From Echinococcus granulosus (lineage: Eukaryota; Platyhelminthes; Cestoda; Cyclophyllidea; Taeniidae): 64,000 bases of DNA. Numbering within the stretch: the stretch's first letter is position 1; each line of letters starts with the position of its first letter. The notes beneath the pieces were generated by a model. That model was not told the DNA's origin. It saw nothing but the letters and a program-made list of their open reading frames with translations, and ran no database searches. Both the position numbers and the translations under genes were made by a program. The stretch is from assembly GCF_000524195.1 (NCBI RefSeq), contig NW_020170544.1:99114-163113 (forward strand), read 5' to 3'. Of this stretch, positions 1 through 12,323 are shown piece by piece.

Positions 1-196
1 GTTCATTATCTAACTCTGAGAAAGTGAACGATACGATATTTTAGTACATGCCTTAGCCCTAAAGGTCATTCACCCATTCATCCTTTGAATCGGTATTAAA
101 TTTGTACTAAACGTAACCGTGGTGGTGAAGTGGATCTATGGCCTTAGGCTGGAAGGTGACCGATCAGAGTTAGGTCTCACTCGGTTATCTAGTCAC

Positions 197-439
197 CTGC
201 ATCACCTCGTTGCTGCACTTTGTGCAATTCAACGGTTTTGGTTTGAAACTTGAGCTTTGCTGCTCCTGCTGCTGCTGCTGCCGATGAGCCACGTGTGGCA
301 AGGCGACAAATGTGTCTGCTTTCAGGTCGTCATCCACTGCCCTGGTCTCAGCCCACCTCTGACTCGCATATAGCACATGACCCATTTCCATAGCTAGACC
401 GGGACCACTTGCCAGAAGGGAGGTTATCGATGTGCCGTG
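197..439 (-). CDS. Candidate coding exon, unrecognised, Gln-rich
   Basis: An open minus-strand frame of about 80 codons ends at a usable splice donor: CAG at 199-197 is followed by GTGACT. It contains in-frame Met codons at 391-389 and 385-383, a Gln-rich stretch (QQQQQEQQ) and a small CxxC (CTKC) near its end. I do not recognise the product. The 3' continuation would lie to the left of the window. The even composition and the donor favour a real exon, but no domain supports it, and chance is a fair alternative. Confidence 0.22.
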
Positions 440-2975
440 CGTTCATTAGCTAGATAAACGCCTTCTTCGTTGGTGAATGCTTCAAACTGTTGTCCGCAAT
501 GCACTGTGCTGTTCCGTTTCACGATAAGTCCTATTTTTACCTGAAGTTTAAATGAGGAGGCCTAGCTGTCATAAGTCAGATCGTCCGAACCATAGTATTC
601 CTAGCTGGAGACCGTCTACTCGTGGAAGATCCAGTAAGCGAAGTTATCCGCAAGTAAGTGAACAACACGGAGATCAGTTTGAGCAAGAAAATTGGCAAGG
701 CAAAGACTTCGGAGGACTGGATGAATTAAAGGAGTTTCAGAAGAGGAATTATCTCCTCTACTATCATCCAGATGGCTTCGGGATAGGTGGATGGGCAGAT
801 CAATCAGCAGTTCTGCAACGGTGGAATCTGTGATGAATTGCGAGATGTGTCCTCTTTTTTTATTCTTCATTACGTCGTGATCGAGTTCTTGACCTGCATC
901 CTACGTACCTTGGGATGGATTTCACTTAGCCTGTTTATGCATCCGGCGTTGTGAAGTGTGGAACCCTCCCAGCTGATACATTGATTCAGGGTTTGGACTC
1001 CTCCTCTACCACTGCTGCCTAGCACCGACTCATGGGTGCTTGTTATTGTACGTATGGGTGGATGTGTGTACCCATGTGTGTGTAGTGCCTTTGATACGGA
1101 ATACGGTACGTGTGCGTGTGGTTGGGTGTGTGCGTGCATTAGCTCTATCTCAATTCGCCTGGCTTTCAGCCAAACACGTCATTTACTCCGTTGTGAAAGT
1201 TGCAGTAGTTGAGCTTAGTCCTGTGTGCTGTTCGCGGTTTCATCGATTCCGTCGACAAGTTACAAGGATTGTTCAAAATTGGATCTGCTCGTAATACTTG
1301 CCTCGAAGTTCGACTAACACTCGGGGAAGAACTTTGTCGTAGATTTGTCAGCGCAGCTGGACGTCTCAAAGACAGAGAGCTGCCATGACCAGTGGTCAAG
1401 CTTGATGGTTAGGGTTACGGTCGTCCCTTCCCCCCCCCCCTAACTGATTTGACAGAAGTGACTTCTGGGGGGCGGAACCGCCGCAGCTGAGGTCGTTACT
1501 AGCAGGGGTGCGGTAGACTTTTAAGCGACTGTGTTTGAGGCCTTGGGTATATGTTTTTTGTTTTTCACCACGTACTGCAATCTTGATTAACAATGTCTGG
1601 CCTGGAGTGGCTGGCCATCAGTGTTACAATTACCTCCGATGGGACCCCCATGGCACTTGTTACTGCGGCTTCAATTTAACTATCTTTTCGCTTCTTAGGT
1701 TCTTAGCTTTCCTCATTCCTCGTCGTCGTGACAGTAAGCAGGATGGAGTTCCGGAGTGTTTGGCAGTCACTGCAGCGGTACAACCTATTTCGAACTGTTT
1801 ACTTCAGTCATTTGACATGATGCAGAGCAATCCGAGGTGACTCCACACAGCCACAACTGTCCTCCATACGGAGCGTAGGGCGGAACACGATTTGTTCCTC
1901 TTTCTCACCAATATCACAGATCTCATAAGCAGGTTGACAAGTGTCGAACTAGAATGGAAGAGAGAAGTAGGCAAATGAAAAGTCAAGACATGACTGATGA
2001 CTGCTACAGACCGTGAAATCTTTATTGCATATTCTGAAAAGTAGAAGATTCCGAAAAGTATTTTAATGTCTTATGACTTTGAGTCTTTTTTTTCCAAGTT
2101 GAAATGATAAAAAAACCTGCTTCTACCATACCTACGTTCACATGGCTCACATTGTCCATCGCTGGTTTAGTCTCAACTCAACTTTAAGCCTATATCTTCA
2201 CGTGTCAGTGTGGCTGACTGGCTCATTGGTGTGATCCGAATCACCTGCATGCAAAAGAGATGGAACTTTTAGCTCAACTCGTCGAGCAATGTGCATTCAT
2301 AAATCACCTGTGCTGCTTCATTGCCAATTTTATGACCGAACTCATGGTTGATAATAAAACGACTGCTTAATGGTCTTGTAAACAGCCCGGGCCTAGGAAT
2401 GATGGCAAGAGACAATTGCAAATCCACAACCATGTGTATTCCAACCCACTTTTTGCGCAGTCGTTAGCTAGCCGACGGCAAATCCTTAATGTATTGATTT
2501 ATCAGTGGTAGGGAAGAAAGATAAAGGAATACATGAACGGATCTGGAAATTTTTAGGTATTTGGGGGTTAGTTATTTATTCCAGCAGATTAAATGCCCTT
2601 GTCCACTCATCTTGGGCCGATTCATCGCCTCATCTATGTTGTATCATCTTAAATTTTCGTCTTCTTCAATTTCCATCCTCTGTGCCCATTCCATTCCGTA
2701 TTCATTGCCCCATTCCAGATCTACTTCCATACCTTCCAGTTTATCAAGTGCTACTTATAAGCAGTCGACAAGTAGTATGTTAGACAGTTGTGGCAGTGGT
2801 ATTCCTTCTCTTGTATCCTTGCGTCCAGCCATCGTGAACCAATCCTTTTGATCCCCAGCACATTTGGCTGTATTTCTCCCTCAAATCCGTCCATTTACTC
2901 ACGCACCAAATCGTTGAAGCTTTACATCATCAAGCTCTTTTCCCAGGCATGCTGAGTTTTTCTTCCATCTCCTAG
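440..2975. other. Non-coding or intronic stretch upstream of the ELOVL exon
   Basis: No recognisable gene. The open frames at 552-833 (+) and 1535-1840 (+) lack domain similarity. An 11-12-base C run sits near 1430-1441 and a TG-rich stretch at about 1060-1135. Part or all of this may be the last intron of the elongase gene, because no elongase histidine box (HxxHH) is visible here and a splice acceptor closes the stretch at 2974-2975. Confidence 0.4.
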
Positions 2976-3349
2976 GCGGTATCGTGTACATGTTCCCCCT
3001 GGCCAACAGTTTCGTGCATGTCATCATGTACACCTACTACGGCATGGCAGCTCTGGGGCTGTACCGCTACCTCTGGTGGAAAAAGTACCTCACCGTCCTG
3101 CAGATGGTGCAATTTTGCATCTTCATTGTGCACCAGGGCCAGGTTTTGACGCCCTTCAACTGGGAGTGTCGCTATCCCAAGGTCTTTCCTCTCGCCATCG
3201 TCATATACGCTGTCATTTTCCTCGTCCTTTTCTCCAACTTCTACGTGCAAGCCTACTGGCGCAAACGAAGATTGGCGAAGCGGGTAGATGAGTCGAATGG
3301 ATCCATCATCACCAATGGAAAGGTCATGGACCACAAGAAGGCGGAGTAG
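2976..3349 (+). CDS. Elongation of very long chain fatty acids protein (ELOVL), last coding exon
   Basis: This exon encodes the C-terminal part of an ELO/ELOVL 3-ketoacyl-CoA synthase, the condensing enzyme of fatty acid elongation in the ER membrane. A splice acceptor (CCTAG) precedes 2976. The frame reads GGIVYMFPL, then the family hallmark NSFVHVIMYTYYG, then LWWKKYLTVLQMVQF, as in ELOVL1/4/7-type enzymes. Two hydrophobic segments follow (around IFIVHQG and VIYAVIFLVLFSNFYV). The protein ends in KKAE, which fits the KKxx ER-retrieval motif. The stop is TAG at 3347-3349, and a candidate ATTAAA polyadenylation signal lies at 3510-3515. About 124 residues are present, against roughly 270-320 for the family. 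The upstream exons with the catalytic histidine box are not visible and probably lie left of the window. The exact paralogue cannot be assigned. Confidence 0.9.
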
Positions 3350-6278
3350 GCATAGTCGCCGGTGAGAAGTGCCGAGAAGGTTTTGTGGTACCTATATTCC
3401 CGCTTCCTCTGCCTATATGTCAGTCTGTCTGTCCCCCTGTCCTTCCATTTATTCTTTACCGCGCTCTAGGTGATTGAATTTTTTTTGGAAATGACGGTGA
3501 TGTAAACGTATTAAAACAATCATAGGCCTCATTTTGCCCTCCTTGTATTTCTCCTTTATTTTTTCCCTCTTATTCCTCTCCCCCCGCTGCTGATACTCCT
3601 TTTGTGACGAAGAAAAATCGTATGACTATGGAAGAAGTCAGAGTGAATTGTCTTCCCGATTTAGTCGGGTAATGGGGAGGATAGATTGAAATGGGAGTTG
3701 ATGCTTTCAGTCATCCAGTCCGTGATCGTCTACCCATTTCTTATCTGCCCGTAGGTCTTTACATCTTTCCTTCGTCCACCTCGAATCAATTTATCCTGGA
3801 TCCACGTGAAATATAACTGTCAACCCAGTCTCAGATTCGACCACCTCGGTACTGATCCACTCATTCGGGGTCCGTCCATCCTGAGTTCGCTTTTCCGCTT
3901 GTCACATCCTTCTTACGACCCGCACCGTAGAGGATTGACTGCCTCGGTACCTGTTCCTTCTCTCGTTCTCGACTATTTTGGTACTGCTCATTTGCCTATC
4001 TTAATTATTCTCGACTCCTTTAAAAATCGCCGACCCTGTAGTAAACAGTATTGAGGAGTTATTTCATGGGTGCTTCTGATTGGTCCAAACCTCGACCTTG
4101 CTCTCCCATTGGTTATCACGACGACCTCGGGGTTGAGGTAGCGGCTGAAATTCGAGGCAGTCTCAATGGTCCTCCTGTTGTGAATCTTTACAGATTCGGC
4201 CTGAGACCTTGCTCCTCTGTCAGTAATGTAGCACCCGAGTTACGTCTGGCCACCACACGAGGCACATTGAATTAAAAGTGTCAAGTTTCGAGAAAAAAAA
4301 AATTGGGTTGGTGTTGTGGTGCAAAAGCAAATATCGAAGGTGTGGTGATAGCTTTCTCCTTGAGACAGTTTTCTTTGGTAGCTTCGGAACCTAACAATTG
4401 ATTTTGGGTACCTACGATTATTGCCAATGCCAATGAGTCAAGTTGACGATCAAGCATGTTATGTATTAACACCGGTCCTTTTAAGTGTGGATGGTGACAT
4501 CAATTGGCTTTTGATGAATTTTTTGTGTGGGGGATTGAGATAAGGGGTTTTGTACTTTATATGATAGCGCAGGAGTAACACCTTATGTCTTGTCAGGCGT
4601 CATTACACTCATCTTAATAAGCTCAAGGAAAGCGGATGCGTGGGGCTGGTCACCATAAAATAATGCAAAGAAGACCGCGATGTGTGTTAGTGCTCCATAG
4701 AGATGCTGAAATTGTGGCCTATTTCGGGAGGATAGGTGTTTTTTGCCTTTATTTACTTATTTTTGATAAGAATCGCCTCAACGTTGATTTTTATTGGTGA
4801 GTTCAAGACCACTGCGTTGGTCTTTCACAAGACCTGGTAATCTACCACATAAAACTTTTAAACTTGAGCGATTTTGCACAACAAAATACACAATTTGTAT
4901 ACCACTACCAGCTACACTTTTCTCTCAACTCTACCGCAAATTATCACATCAATGCCTTTCTGGCATTGAATAACACAAATGCCAGATTAACTGATGAAAT
5001 GATTGCGCAGTAGTAGCCTTCTCTCCGTTTCCGGACTCCTGATCAAACAGAACGATGAGATAATGAAGGAGTTGCAAAATTCTTTTGCCTTATTAGGCCA
5101 AGCAAATTGAAAAGTCGAGTGCTAGTGACGGAAGTGATAAGATGGGTATGGATGAGGGTAGAGAGGGAATCCCTTTAGATGAAAAATATAGATTTGCTTT
5201 GGCATAGTCAACTATGATAGACTGGTTAAAGAGGAGTTTTGCAACTTCTTCATCCTAGCAGTCAGTATATTTATTACTCGAGCACCAATTTTATAGCCCA
5301 CTTATGCAGTGCAGCTATTGTGACTGGGTGGGGGTGGATTCGTTCCACAGTAGCCGTCAAGGTGATTGGCTTGACTGACCAACCTCGGAGAGGTTTTTCG
5401 TGGCTCTCTTGAAGGCGTAAAATGAAAAGCAACTTTGCAGATGACTATTCTTTTTTAGCGTACACAGTGTTTATGTCAGCGCAGTAGATGAGAGAACTGT
5501 TAGTTGTAGGCCACTGGCATACATTTTAAGCATGAGATTATAAAGTGCCCCACACTTGAAGTTACACACAAACACACGTCATGCAGTTGTAATGTGAAAG
5601 CTCTACGAACTGGAGTGATTCGCGCAAACCTGAATAAACCAAACGAATGCCATTTGGGTAGACCTCGCTTCAGTCGCCTCCTCGAGCCATCAGTGCTCTC
5701 GACTATTGGGGGTATTTTATAACTTCAGACCATAAAATATTCGTCGTTTTTGGTGAAAAATTGACTCACTTAGAAGATAAAAAGGCAAGCAACTTGTTTC
5801 ATATGATATCATAGCTAAGAGGGTACTAAATGAAAGAGGGTGCATTTTAAAAGGTGGAAAATTATTAACCCTCCTACCGGTCCGCGATGGAAAACTGGAA
5901 ATTCGATGGAACAAACGAAATAATAGACTTAAATAGAGAGAGGGATAGCGAAGGAGATGGATGGAGAGCTTTTTATGGGAAAACAGATGGATGAGTGAAT
6001 AGACCGATATCTTGATAGATGGCTATGTAAGACACACGGGGCGACGAATATTAGGACAGACAGATAACAGATAGATGGATAAATGGACAGACAGACGCAG
6101 AGACTGATGGATGGAGACAGACAGGTAGATAGATGAATAGGCTTGTGGATGGAAAGGTAGATGGATGGATGGATGGATGTGGGATGGATGAATGGTTGAA
6201 ATCCCCTTAATGGTACTTAAGCTTACTTTGATTCCTTTCTGGAATATAAGCAACCGGGTCATTAGATATGCTTCTCAC
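3350..6278. other. Intergenic region between convergent ELOVL and EGF/TSR genes
   Basis: Contains the 3' flank of the elongase (ATTAAA at 3510) and the 3' flank of the minus-strand EGF/TSR gene. The two genes converge here. I see no convincing coding exon. The open frames at 3806-4054 and 4051-4275 have no recognisable domain. A GATGGA/GATA-rich simple repeat fills about 5939-6195. Confidence 0.5.
5939..6195. repeat. Degenerate GATGGA/GATA simple repeat
   Basis: A run of GATGGATGGA, GACAGACAGA and GATAGATA-like units with many interruptions. The purest part is at about 6160-6190. It lies in the 3' flank of the minus-strand EGF/TSR gene. The open frame across it on the minus strand is just repeat translation. 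Confidence 0.8.
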
Positions 6279-9200
6279 TCATTCAACTTCAATTCTCACT
6301 CTAACAAACACCAAGCCCACAAATGCGACAATGATCACACATCCGAAGGAGAAGACAAGGATGGTCTTCATAAAAACAATAAAAGGGCCCACCGGGTCCG
6401 GACATCTAAAATTAAATACAAATTATGGATAATTATCTTTAAATCTAGCATAACACCCAACTGACGCATCCAGTGGTCGATCTGCCTCTCCATGTCGGAT
6501 CGAGTAAATCATCCACCCGCCCATTCCGCATCCATCCACTTAACTCAGACTCAATGTACGGTTAATGCGTACAACCATCCTGGGTGCAGCCAATCACCGT
6601 CACTACTCATTCTATCAATTTCAAATTCAACCATCTTTCCATTAATCTGTCTGTCTGGACTCTTTTCCACTAATGGACCTACGTGGCCTTGCAGAGTTGG
6701 CGTTGTACATCCTCCCCATCACAAAGCCCCTTGTCCATTTCAGTAGTGATTAGATGCGTAAGATTAGCTCGACAATGTCGAACGCGATGTCGCCAGCCGA
6801 GTCCCATGCAAATTTCTGCGGAACACCCACTCCATGCCTCCCACGGAAGCCTACAATCAGGTAAAACAGTAAAATAAGTGGGAAAGTAATTCTTGCAAGT
6901 TTACTTCGAACAATAGACTACAGGCTTTTATCTTGGAGTGTAGAAGGGTGATATTTTTGACGTGTCTTTTTGATTGATGGTAATCAGTTTCCATTAATGT
7001 CACAATGATCTCCCCTACCGGTTGTAGCTAAGGTGCGTCTAGATTAAAATGCGTAACTCGGATACGTATAATGCATGCGTTACTAATAGCTGGAGCTGCA
7101 GTAAAATCTCAACTAAATTTGGCACCATATTTATTGAAGTGAAACCTACATTTGTCCGCATAGTAATGACTCAATGCTACAAATGGAGAGTACTAAGATT
7201 GCTTAAGAAATAATTTAACAAAATGAGATGCACTTAAAGTACTTATTGTTCCAAAATCGTTTTAAAAGGAAAAATTTCAAGTAGAGATTTGCAACAACCC
7301 AATTACGCGGAAAAATGGCCTAATGAGGCATTCTACTGACAAAAACATAAGTAGCACAATTTTGAATCTTTTTTGCTATTAGCTGATGTAAAAACTAACC
7401 ACATGCGAATGTCGGGAGTGTCACAATGTCGTCCACGCCAACCCATCTGACAAACACACACGTAGCTGAGTTGATCTCGCGATGAGACGCAGTCGCCACG
7501 TCGACAAATGACCTTGAGTAAGCAAGGAATGGAAGCATATCAAATCTAAATAATAGAAATATGATTTATTTAACTTAATTAATAAGACCTATTCCTTGCA
7601 TCAGCCCTTCAAAAATTGTATAGGTATTTGTAATAATCACATCACTAGATAGAAGTATCTTTTAAGAGTAAAGTGGGAAAGTAGGACCCGCTCACTCCAG
7701 CGCAGATCGGTTTCACACGGTAGCAGTTGGAAAATGCGACTGCTTCATCGGCAGTATAGATGTCACTGCAATGGCACGTGTAGATGTTCGTCCCTATTCG
7801 GGGTTTACAACTGTTACCAAGGAAGACACGACATGCCTGGTTTCCTGATAATTGGTTTGGATCTTCATTCTGAAAGGTAAACGAATGGGCTTTGTAAAGC
7901 CTAATTACCAAATTTTGACCAAGTTTAATACGACGAGTTTATGTGTTATAAGCGTTTGGCTGTAAGCACCTTATAAGATTATTTCATTTTCTTAAACTGT
8001 TAGACTCCCTGTCCCTCGGTATGTTGTTTATAAATTGTTCCCAGACTCAGCCTATTTAATGTGTTTAAAGACAATCTGAACAACTAAGCAGAAAATTCAC
8101 TCTAATAAAAAAGAACCTTAATTTTGTAGCTTAGGTGACACCTTTAAATGCCAAAGGAATGGCAGAGTCTGCCTCAAGTTACAATTTAAAATATTACCTT
8201 CTGTTATCTATATTACTGGTCATTCAGACCTTCTGCATGTTAATGATAGTCCTAATTATTCGTTTTATTTCTTAATGTCACTAAATTTAACTTGAAAATA
8301 ATATGCTTGGCTTTGATTTATCCTACATTACTTGCAGTGTCAAAGTGTCACTTGGAGGAAATAGCTGCTACTCGCTTGATTAAGTAGACTAGATATTTCG
8401 AATTCAGGAACTACCTGACCTCAATGCAGGCATCACGTCGTTTCTCACACCTAGCGCCCATGAAACCGGAGAAGCAGAGACAAACGAAAGGAAGACTCAA
8501 GGAATTTGGTAGATTCACAACCGAAGAGACACACATTCGTGTGCCACGAGGATCGCATTTCGATTCACCACCACAGCCGTCCTCCAGGACACAGGATTTT
8601 GTCTCTTTTGACCACACGTAGCCCTTAAATTTACCACGTCAACAAATCTGTCAATTTTTATTCTAAGTAATATGTTCCCTTTGTAAAAAAGTTTGAATTT
8701 CGATTAGATCTGAACGTTGGGTGCGCATGTTTTACTTATGCGGTATCAGTAGAATGCTTACCTTCCTGCACACGCATTCATAGGCCTGATCCGTAAGCGT
8801 GGCATAGCCTTCAAGCATTTCACCATTTTCTCCAACACCACTGTCAATATTTCGGCATATCTGCATTCCGTAGATGCGATCATGATGGTCTGAAGAACCC
8901 TTTACAAGAGAGTTAGATAGCTGGACAACATTGTCCTTGCCCAGGCAAGGATTTCCACGATAGCGAGCGCAAACGTTAGGACAAGATGGATGAAATGTGG
9001 AGAAATGGGATTCGTTTCTACGTAGGTAGATGGCTTTCCGCCAGGCGTGCTTGCAGAAGAGGAGCCAAAATAGGGCTGATGTGGATGTAAAATTTATAAA
9101 TGGCCATGTTAATAAATGCGTTAGTGAGAAGAGCAATGAATAATATCGAGATTTGGGTTTAATCGGAAAGTGTGAATAAGGTTTGTTAATTTCTCTGATC

Positions 9201-10270
9201 AAGTTGCCCGTAGAGAAGCTATCAGACATGCGAGTCTTAAAGCAGCGGTTATCAAAGGCATATTCAGCCATCCACAGGAGATACCTCCCTTCCGTCACGT
9301 TTTATCATGTTATTCATTCGTAGAACGCAAGGAATTTTCTTTTGAAATGAAGTAACTTACCAAAAATACTAGCATGATAGCTTTAGTCTCCCCTGAGAAA
9401 TAATAAAGCAAAGCAACGGATACTCAGGACGATTTGGAGGCGACTAGGAGGACTCTATGTCTGTATCAATAGAACTTATTTGCAGAATGTTAGAAATGCA
9501 ATTACTGGGATGCCTAAGTGAGATAATGCCACAAGGCAGTAGGAAAATTTAGTAGGCATCGCAAAACTGCGCCAAATACTACTCATTTCAAAAATAAGTA
9601 GCTCACCAGACATCGATTGACTGTCATTTCTAGGCGCCACTTGCACACAATCTCTAGGTATATTCGCCCTACTTTCATGCATTATTGCCAGAAAATTCGC
9701 ATAACCACATGCCCATTCCTGCATCTCACCCGCCTTCAATGGCTTCGCCAATGCCTCCACACACTTCTCCATCACCTCTCGAATTGCCACCAACCTCTCC
9801 GTGGTAATCAGTCCACTGACACGGCTAAAACGCCGTTCTGGTACAAGGTCATGTTGAAGGTAGATAGGTATGTACATCCACGTCTGCTTGAACAGATGCT
9901 GAGTCCATGATTGCATCGTCCTTGTATTAGCTTCCCGCGTCTCTCCCACTCCATACGGCCAGTGCGAGTTATTCCGCATGATCCTATTGTAGTCTCGAGC
10001 GCCATAGACGCCATGCAGAGCTTGGATGGCGCGTTGACAACGGCGAGATGCACCTTCGTACTTGCCTGTTTTGATGAAACAGATGTCCCCATGTCGGCCC
10101 TGAGCTTTTACCGCGAATGTGGCAAACATTCCACCAAACGCGTCCACTGGATAGCCGTGCTGAAGGTTCAAGTGCTCTAAATGGTGAAGAGTGGTGTCTT
10201 TAAGGGTGGCTTTCGAGGCTAAAGTCGACAAAAAAAGCGTAAAAATCCCGAGAAGACGCGAACAGAACAT
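6279..10270 (-). CDS. Type I membrane protein: signal peptide, four EGF-like domains, TSP1 repeat, TM
   Basis: I joined seven minus-strand exons by GT-AG sites: 10270-9607, 9075-8762, 8623-8420, 7869-7696, 7512-7400, 6850-6683 and 6405-6279. They total 1764 nt, with all phases matching, for 587 residues. Residues 1-19 look like a signal peptide. Residues 20-250 are unrecognised, with scattered Cys and N-glycosylation sequons. Four six-cysteine EGF-like modules follow: about 257-337 (long internal insert), 343-385, 392-443, and 450-482 with textbook spacing. A thrombospondin type-1 repeat spans about 490-547. It starts WLPWEAWSGC, the WxxWxxWxxC C-mannosylation/TSR signature, and has RHRVRHC and six Cys. 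Residues 554-580 form a hydrophobic membrane segment, followed by a short basic tail (RVRIEVE). The protein is probably a surface receptor or adhesion protein; no ligand can be inferred. The weakest junction is the acceptor at 9076. A decayed copy of exon 1 lies in the duplicated unit. Confidence 0.8.
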
Positions 10271-10904
10271 GGTGGAAGTGAGCGTGCGTATTTTGCTGAT
10301 TAATCGATATTGCAGGCTGATTGAAGGACGCCTTCCGATTGGGCAGCAATCAACGAATCACAGAAGAGGAAGTATTGATTGGTCTGACGTGGGCAAGCAA
10401 ATCCCTTGACAGGGGCTTTTCTCTCTTTGGGAAAAAACTTGCATATTCGGCGACCATTTTGCTAATTTGGAATTAGAAGAAGGCGCTTCATTCAAACTGG
10501 CAAAACATGCTGCTGTGCTTGTGAATAACGGCTTGTTTTGATTGGCCGGAAAAGCAGGAGTAGATTAATATTCCTGGTCTTCGAATCAATCATTGCTGAA
10601 TACGTGGAGAAAGTGAAGTGCACATTTTTAGGTCACCATAGCGACTTCATAATTGGAACAAAAATTAGGTGGCACTAACCACCATATATCATTGTGATAA
10701 TAGGTAGGACAGCGATAATTGTTCAAGTTGGTTGGTTTAAGTTAATCAAAATAGACGTATTTTAATATTCACTAAACTTAATAAAATTAATGGAATCTTG
10801 TGTGGATTCCTAAAAAAAACATCAAAACGTAAAATGTCAAATTTCTGTTATTTCACAAAATCGAATGGGGACGCAAAACTATGAGAGGAGTAGTGGAAGG
10901 AAGG

Positions 10905-11050
10905 AAAGAAGGGATGGTGAATGGATGGATGGATAGATGGATATAGGATGGATGGATGAACTCGTGATGGACATGGGATTTATACGGCATGGACATGGAT
11001 CGCAGTCGAGGTGGACATAGGATGCACATGGGATAGACTCTTGATGGACA
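10905..11050. repeat. Degenerate GATGGA/GGACAT simple repeat
   Basis: Repeated ATGGATGGATGG units pass into GATGGACATGGGAT-like units. It resembles the tract at 5939-6195. No coding function is evident. Confidence 0.75.
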
Positions 11051-12230
11051 GACATGAGATTGTTGGTGGTGAATAATTGCATAAGGTGTCACATTTCTTT
11101 TCTTCGAAAGAGTTTTTTCAATTCTTAATTCCTCCTTTTTGTCACCATTAGGCGGAATTATTACTGGTAGTCTAAATTTCCAAGGATTTTTGATAAGTCC
11201 GTCGAGATCTTACTCCATTCTTGGGCTTGTTTCTTATTGCCGATGGCATCAACTTCCAACTCGTGGACATTTGAAGTGGTTTACGAGCTAGTCAATGCAC
11301 GGCACATCATTCCATGGTTTGGGTAAAAATCTGCGGCCTGGTAGATGCTCTTCACCTGACCACAATCTAGCTACTCAGCCACTTGCCACACAAAACAAAG
11401 ACCTCCACCGGTTTATGACTGCAATCAAGGCGAATGCATTCCAACCCTCTATCACGATGTACTCATAGTTCTGCTAACCTTTTATCTCAAAGTTATTCCA
11501 TGGTGTTGCGTTTTGAATTTCTTGATTTTTAATAATTTTTCATTTAAATTACCATCCCTCATTTTGACGATAATTATTTTGCTAGAAAAGGGAACCGAGC
11601 ATCCCTGCATTGAAAAGACTGCTTGTTTAACTCCAAGTGGTGCTGCAACGAGTTGCTTACTACTTACAGTCATAAGTAGCGTTTGAATTTCGTGCATTAA
11701 TTTGTAATTTTGGTTACTACAAAATCTAGGGAATTTCTGTTTACTGCAACACTTTTGATTATTTTTTACTTATGCTAAATAACATGCCTTCCTAATTGCA
11801 TGACTGCAAAAAGTTAGTGCATTTTTTGCCCATCCATCAAACGGATTAGGTTAACATTTCATAAGCAATTTTCGAGTTGTTTAAGCAACTTAAAATGCGC
11901 TTAACTTCCTTATTTTTGCCACCGACTTTCATTGAAGGGTAAAACTTTTGTGCTTGTGAATTGTGACTAAAATAGGGTATCTTTTGTGTTGAATCTAAAT
12001 TCAACCAATCATTGCTTGACTGTCGAGAGATTGGGGAATGGAGTGATATAAACTCCACGATCTCACATTTAAATTTCCTATTTAAAAACACCTTAAAAGC
12101 TCTCTATTTAGCATTTTAGTTACTTTTTAAGCTGGTACGAGAGGTATCTTTAAGCACAGAATGTCAAAATTGAATAGCTAAATAGAAGGTAAAATTTAAT
12201 GAGGACTCGGTGCAGGCACCTTCTAAATAT

Positions 12231-12323
12231 CCCCCCTCCCCCCCCCCACATCTTTCTTGATGGGATGGAGTTATCTCGTGTGAAAAAAAAGTCAGGTGAA
12301 ATATGGAGCATGGGGGGGGGGGG
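12231..12323. repeat. Poly-C tract facing a poly-G tract
   Basis: Bases 12231-12247 are C with a single T. Bases 12312-12323 are twelve consecutive G. The arms are about 64 bases apart and complementary, so the stretch could fold into a stem or, on either strand, into quadruplex-type structures. It may also be a place where assembly is unreliable. Confidence 0.7.

Noticed and set aside
552..833. 93-codon + frame at the left end
   Set aside because: No domain, no splice context and overlapping frames on the other strand. It looks like a chance ORF.
6023..6262. 79-codon minus frame rich in Ile/His/Pro/Ser
   Set aside because: It is the translation of the GATGGA simple repeat.
9476..9606. Reading exon 1 of the EGF/TSR gene through to its stop as a 264-residue protein
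   Set aside because: A consensus donor (GTGAGC at 9606) lies in the frame, the following codons lose coding character, and the spliced model gives intact EGF and TSP1 domains. A truncated secreted form by intron retention is possible but unsupported.
9617..10180. Plus-strand frames over exon 1 of the EGF/TSR gene
   Set aside because: These are antisense shadows of the 264-codon minus frame, which has a signal peptide and correct splice phases.
10853..11092. Minus-strand frames over the second GATGGA tract
   Set aside because: Repeat translation, no gene features.
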